DNA of 64,000 bases from assembly GCF_030816935.1 (NCBI RefSeq), contig NZ_JAUSYO010000001.1:620001-684000 (forward strand). The letters run 5' to 3'. A program made the translations under genes and the position numbers. The notes beneath the pieces were generated by a model. The model saw nothing but the letters and a program-made list of their open reading frames with translations. It was not told the DNA's origin and did no database searches. This document shows positions 61,980 to 64,000 of the stretch, in pieces. Numbering within the stretch: position 1 is the first letter of the stretch; each line of letters opens with the position of its first letter. Source of the DNA: Arthrobacter sp. B3I9 (GTDB lineage Bacteria; Actinomycetota; Actinomycetes; Actinomycetales; Micrococcaceae).

Positions 61980-63554
61980 TCAGAGCCGGGCTACGACGGA
62001 TTGCAGCGGGATCCGGATGAGGAAGCGGGATCCGTGGCCGTATTCGGATTCGACGCCGGCCGTCCCGCCGTGCGCTTCGGCGATTGCCGAGACAATCGCC
62101 AGGCCCAGTCCGGATCCTTCGTTCCCGCGGCCGGGGTGCGCGCGGCCGAACCGCTCGAAGATCCGTTGTTGGTCTTCTGCGGCGATGCCGGTCCCGGTAT
62201 CCCGCACCCACAGCACCAGCGTGTCAGCCTCCAACGGCAGGGCATCCGGCACCAACGGGTTGTCCGGACGCGCGGAGCCCCCCGGCGCCGTCGAGCATTC
62301 AAGTCGGCTGCCGAGGGCGATGGTGGAGGACGGCCCGGTGTATTTGACCGCGTTGGCAGCAAGTTGGACCAGGGCCTGGGTGAGCCGTTGGGGGTCCGCG
62401 TCCAGAACGGCATCGGCTGTCTCGTCAAGCTGCCAATGGCGGTCCGCCAGAACGTGGACTTTTTCCATCACCTGGTGCAGGAAGTCCGGGAACCGGACGG
62501 GCTGGTTCCTGAGGAAATCAGGCCGGCCGGCGTTGGCCAACAGGAGCAGGTCATCCACGAGCCGCTGCATCCGGTCCACTTCGTCGAGCAGCACCTCCCG
62601 CGTGGCCGTCACGTCGGCGGGATCGTCCACTGACACGAGTTCCAGATGCCCGCGGAGAATCGTCAGCGGGGTCCGCAGCTCATGACCGGCGTCGTCGAGG
62701 AACTTCTGCTGCTGCTGTGCGCCTTCGTCCAGCCGTTCGAGCATGGTGTTGAAGGTCTTCATGAGCAACGTTACGTCGTCGGCGCCCCGGCGGACTTCCA
62801 CCCGCTGTGTCATGTCCTCGGGACCGAAATCCTGGGTGGCTTCGCGCAGCCGCCGCAACGGGTACAGCATCCTGCCGGCCACCGCGCCGCCGAAAATGGC
62901 TGCGGCGAGCAGCGTGGTAGTCGCCACGAGGACGTAGGTCTGGACCGAGGCCGCGAGGTGCTCCTTCACATCGTGGGTGTCCCGTCCGACCAACAGATAC
63001 GTCACCGGTCCGGGCGGGCCTTTCACCGGCACCACGACCGCCCGGAAATGAAGCGTCTGGGCCGTGATCTCGCCGAAAGCTGCGTCGGGAGTGCCGGTCA
63101 GGGCCACGGCGCCACTGTACAGCTCTTCGGCGAGGAGGTTCTGGCCGGGGCTGCCATCCACGGTCCATTCGACCTTCCCTTCGGTGATGCCTGCCATGAC
63201 CTCGTTGCTGCGCGGTTCGATGTCTTCCGCGGCCTCATGCAGCCCGTGCCTGAGGGTTTCCCGGTCGGACCGTTCCTGAGTCGGCACCAGCTTGACCACG
63301 GCATGGGCCTTGTCCAGGAGGGCCTGGTCCGTCCTCGCATCTGAGTCCTGGAACTGGACAGCGAAGGTGATGAGCCCCGCAACCACCAGCCCGGCGAACA
63401 TCATGAGCAGCATGGCCGCCACCACGCGAAAGCGCACCGAATGCGCACGGGCGCTCCAGCCGGGCTGTTCCGGATTGCCGCCCGGCGGTGGAACCGGCTG
63501 TGTGGACCGCGCCGCCCTGGCGCTTTCCCGCAGCCGGGTCAAAGTTGCGGTCAC
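61980..63554 (-). CDS. Two-component sensor histidine kinase (EnvZ/OmpR-type partner)
   Basis: A 524-residue membrane kinase. Transmembrane helices lie at about residues 44-68 and 208-230, flanking an extracytoplasmic sensor of about 140 residues. HAMP (RMLYPLRRLREATQDF) is followed by the HisKA box DDAGHELRTPLTILRGH (His about 291) and ATPase boxes VKYTGPSST, LWVRDTGTGIAAEDQQRIFERFGR and GSGLGLAIVSAIAEAHGG. GTG 63554 is preceded by AAAGGAGA and follows the response regulator stop by 12 bases. Context suggests control of the downstream operon. Confidence 0.94.
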   Translation of the reverse strand: MTATLTRLRESARAARSTQPVPPPGGNPEQPGWSARAHSVRFRVVAAMLLMMFAGLVVAGLITFAVQFQDSDARTDQALLDKAHAVVKLVPTQERSDRETLRHGLHEAAEDIEPRSNEVMAGITEGKVEWTVDGSPGQNLLAEELYSGAVALTGTPDAAFGEITAQTLHFRAVVVPVKGPPGPVTYLLVGRDTHDVKEHLAASVQTYVLVATTTLLAAAIFGGAVAGRMLYPLRRLREATQDFGPEDMTQRVEVRRGADDVTLLMKTFNTMLERLDEGAQQQQKFLDDAGHELRTPLTILRGHLELVSVDDPADVTATREVLLDEVDRMQRLVDDLLLLANAGRPDFLRNQPVRFPDFLHQVMEKVHVLADRHWQLDETADAVLDADPQRLTQALVQLAANAVKYTGPSSTIALGSRLECSTAPGGSARPDNPLVPDALPLEADTLVLWVRDTGTGIAAEDQQRIFERFGRAHPGRGNEGSGLGLAIVSAIAEAHGGTAGVESEYGHGSRFLIRIPLQSVVARL

Positions 63555-63566
63555 GGTTTCTCCTTT

Positions 63567-64000
63567 CTAGGCCAGACGGTATCCGGCGCCCCGGGTGGTG
63601 AGGATCTGGTCTGCGCCCAGTTTCATCCGCAGCTGGCGCACGTACACGTCCACTACGTTGGAGGTGCCGTCAAAGTCGTAACCCCAGACGTGGCTGAGAA
63701 GTTGTTGCCGGCTCAGGACCTGCCCCGGGTGGAGCAGGAACATCTCGGCCAGAGCAAACTCGCGGGCTGAGAGCTCCACGGTCTTGTCCCCGATGCTTAT
63801 GGTGCGGGTATGGAGGTTCAGTTCCAGTCCGCCATAACGGAGGACATTGCCGGCAGGCGGGTCTCCGTTGTCGCCTGGCCGGAGCCGGGCCCTGATGCGG
63901 GCCACCAGTTCCTCGAAGCGGAACGGCTTGACCATGTAGTCGTTGGCTCCGCCCTCCAAGGCGGCCACGGTGTCCGCGGCCGAGCCGCGGGCGGTCAGGA
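63567..64000 (-). CDS. OmpR-family response regulator (5' end outside window)
   Basis: The 3' part of a winged-helix response regulator: about 144 residues are present and the frame remains open at the window edge. The end of the receiver domain shows LTARGSAADTVAALEGGANDYMVKPF, with the conserved Lys; the DNA-binding domain shows LSAREFALAEMFLLHPGQVLSRQQLLSHVWGYDFDGTSNVVDVYVRQLRMKLG. The phosphorylated Asp lies beyond the edge. It is paired with the histidine kinase gene 12 bases downstream. Confidence 0.93.
   Translation of the reverse strand, partial: LTARGSAADTVAALEGGANDYMVKPFRFEELVARIRARLRPGDNGDPPAGNVLRYGGLELNLHTRTISIGDKTVELSAREFALAEMFLLHPGQVLSRQQLLSHVWGYDFDGTSNVVDVYVRQLRMKLGADQILTTRGAGYRLA

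Overview
The window is high-GC actinobacterial chromosome. The gene content suggests a member of the Micrococcaceae close to Arthrobacter or Pseudarthrobacter: a copper amine oxidase, DUF3073, a PriA-era trpF, HspR-type heat-shock control, RskA-type anti-sigma factor and many GTG/TTG starts. No rRNA, tRNA, CRISPR array, transposase or prophage gene was seen. The taxonomic call is an inference from gene content.

Layout. 1-2.7 kb: 3' end of a copper amine oxidase and two small membrane proteins. 2.7-6.2 kb: SWIM/SNF2 helicase. 6.3-8.3 kb: a self-contained ECF sigma / anti-sigma module divergent from a secreted-repeat lipoprotein; both divergent promoters carry the same GTGAAC-N17-CGTC signature. 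8.3-20.8 kb: housekeeping and transport genes (DUF1206, TrmB, two MFS exporters, methyltransferase, DEAD-box RNA helicase with a structured leader, MBL hydrolase, aldo/keto reductase, SMR pair, HutD, TrpF). 20.9-30.5 kb: an exopolysaccharide locus, with a minus-strand run of seven genes (two GT2 enzymes, an HprK-like P-loop kinase, a GT2-flippase fusion, a polymerase-like membrane protein, two small membrane proteins), a secreted LamG-like protein downstream and a divergent GH16 lipoprotein. 30.5-39.3 kb: metallophosphoesterase lipoprotein, YceI, YccF, SRPBCC, DUF4031-HD, AhpD-like protein, polysaccharide deacetylase, and clpB under an HspR (HAIR) operator.

39.4-46.0 kb: septum-formation-like protein, GH26 lipoprotein, then an operon joining a cellulose-synthase-like GT2 (with a ~140-residue insert in its catalytic domain) to a complete partner-switching set (STAS protein, RsbW-like kinase, SpoIIE phosphatase). 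46.2-54.0 kb: DUF3073, VOC protein, purF-purM, methyltransferase, Bcp peroxiredoxin, serine hydrolase. 54.0-64.0 kb: a tightly overlapping six-gene operon (three glycosyltransferases, an ABC exporter, two tandem sugar-kinase-like phosphotransferases) immediately downstream of a two-component system whose response regulator runs off the window.

The strongest unexplained signals are: (1) a ~115-bp interspersed palindromic element filling two convergent intergenic spaces, whose terminal inverted repeats differ between copies in a compensatory way; (2) the structured, terminator-ended leader of the DEAD-box helicase gene; (3) the six-gene GT/ABC/kinase operon; (4) the coupling of partner switching to a polysaccharide synthase; and (5) an HprK-like kinase and a GT-flippase fusion in the exopolysaccharide locus.
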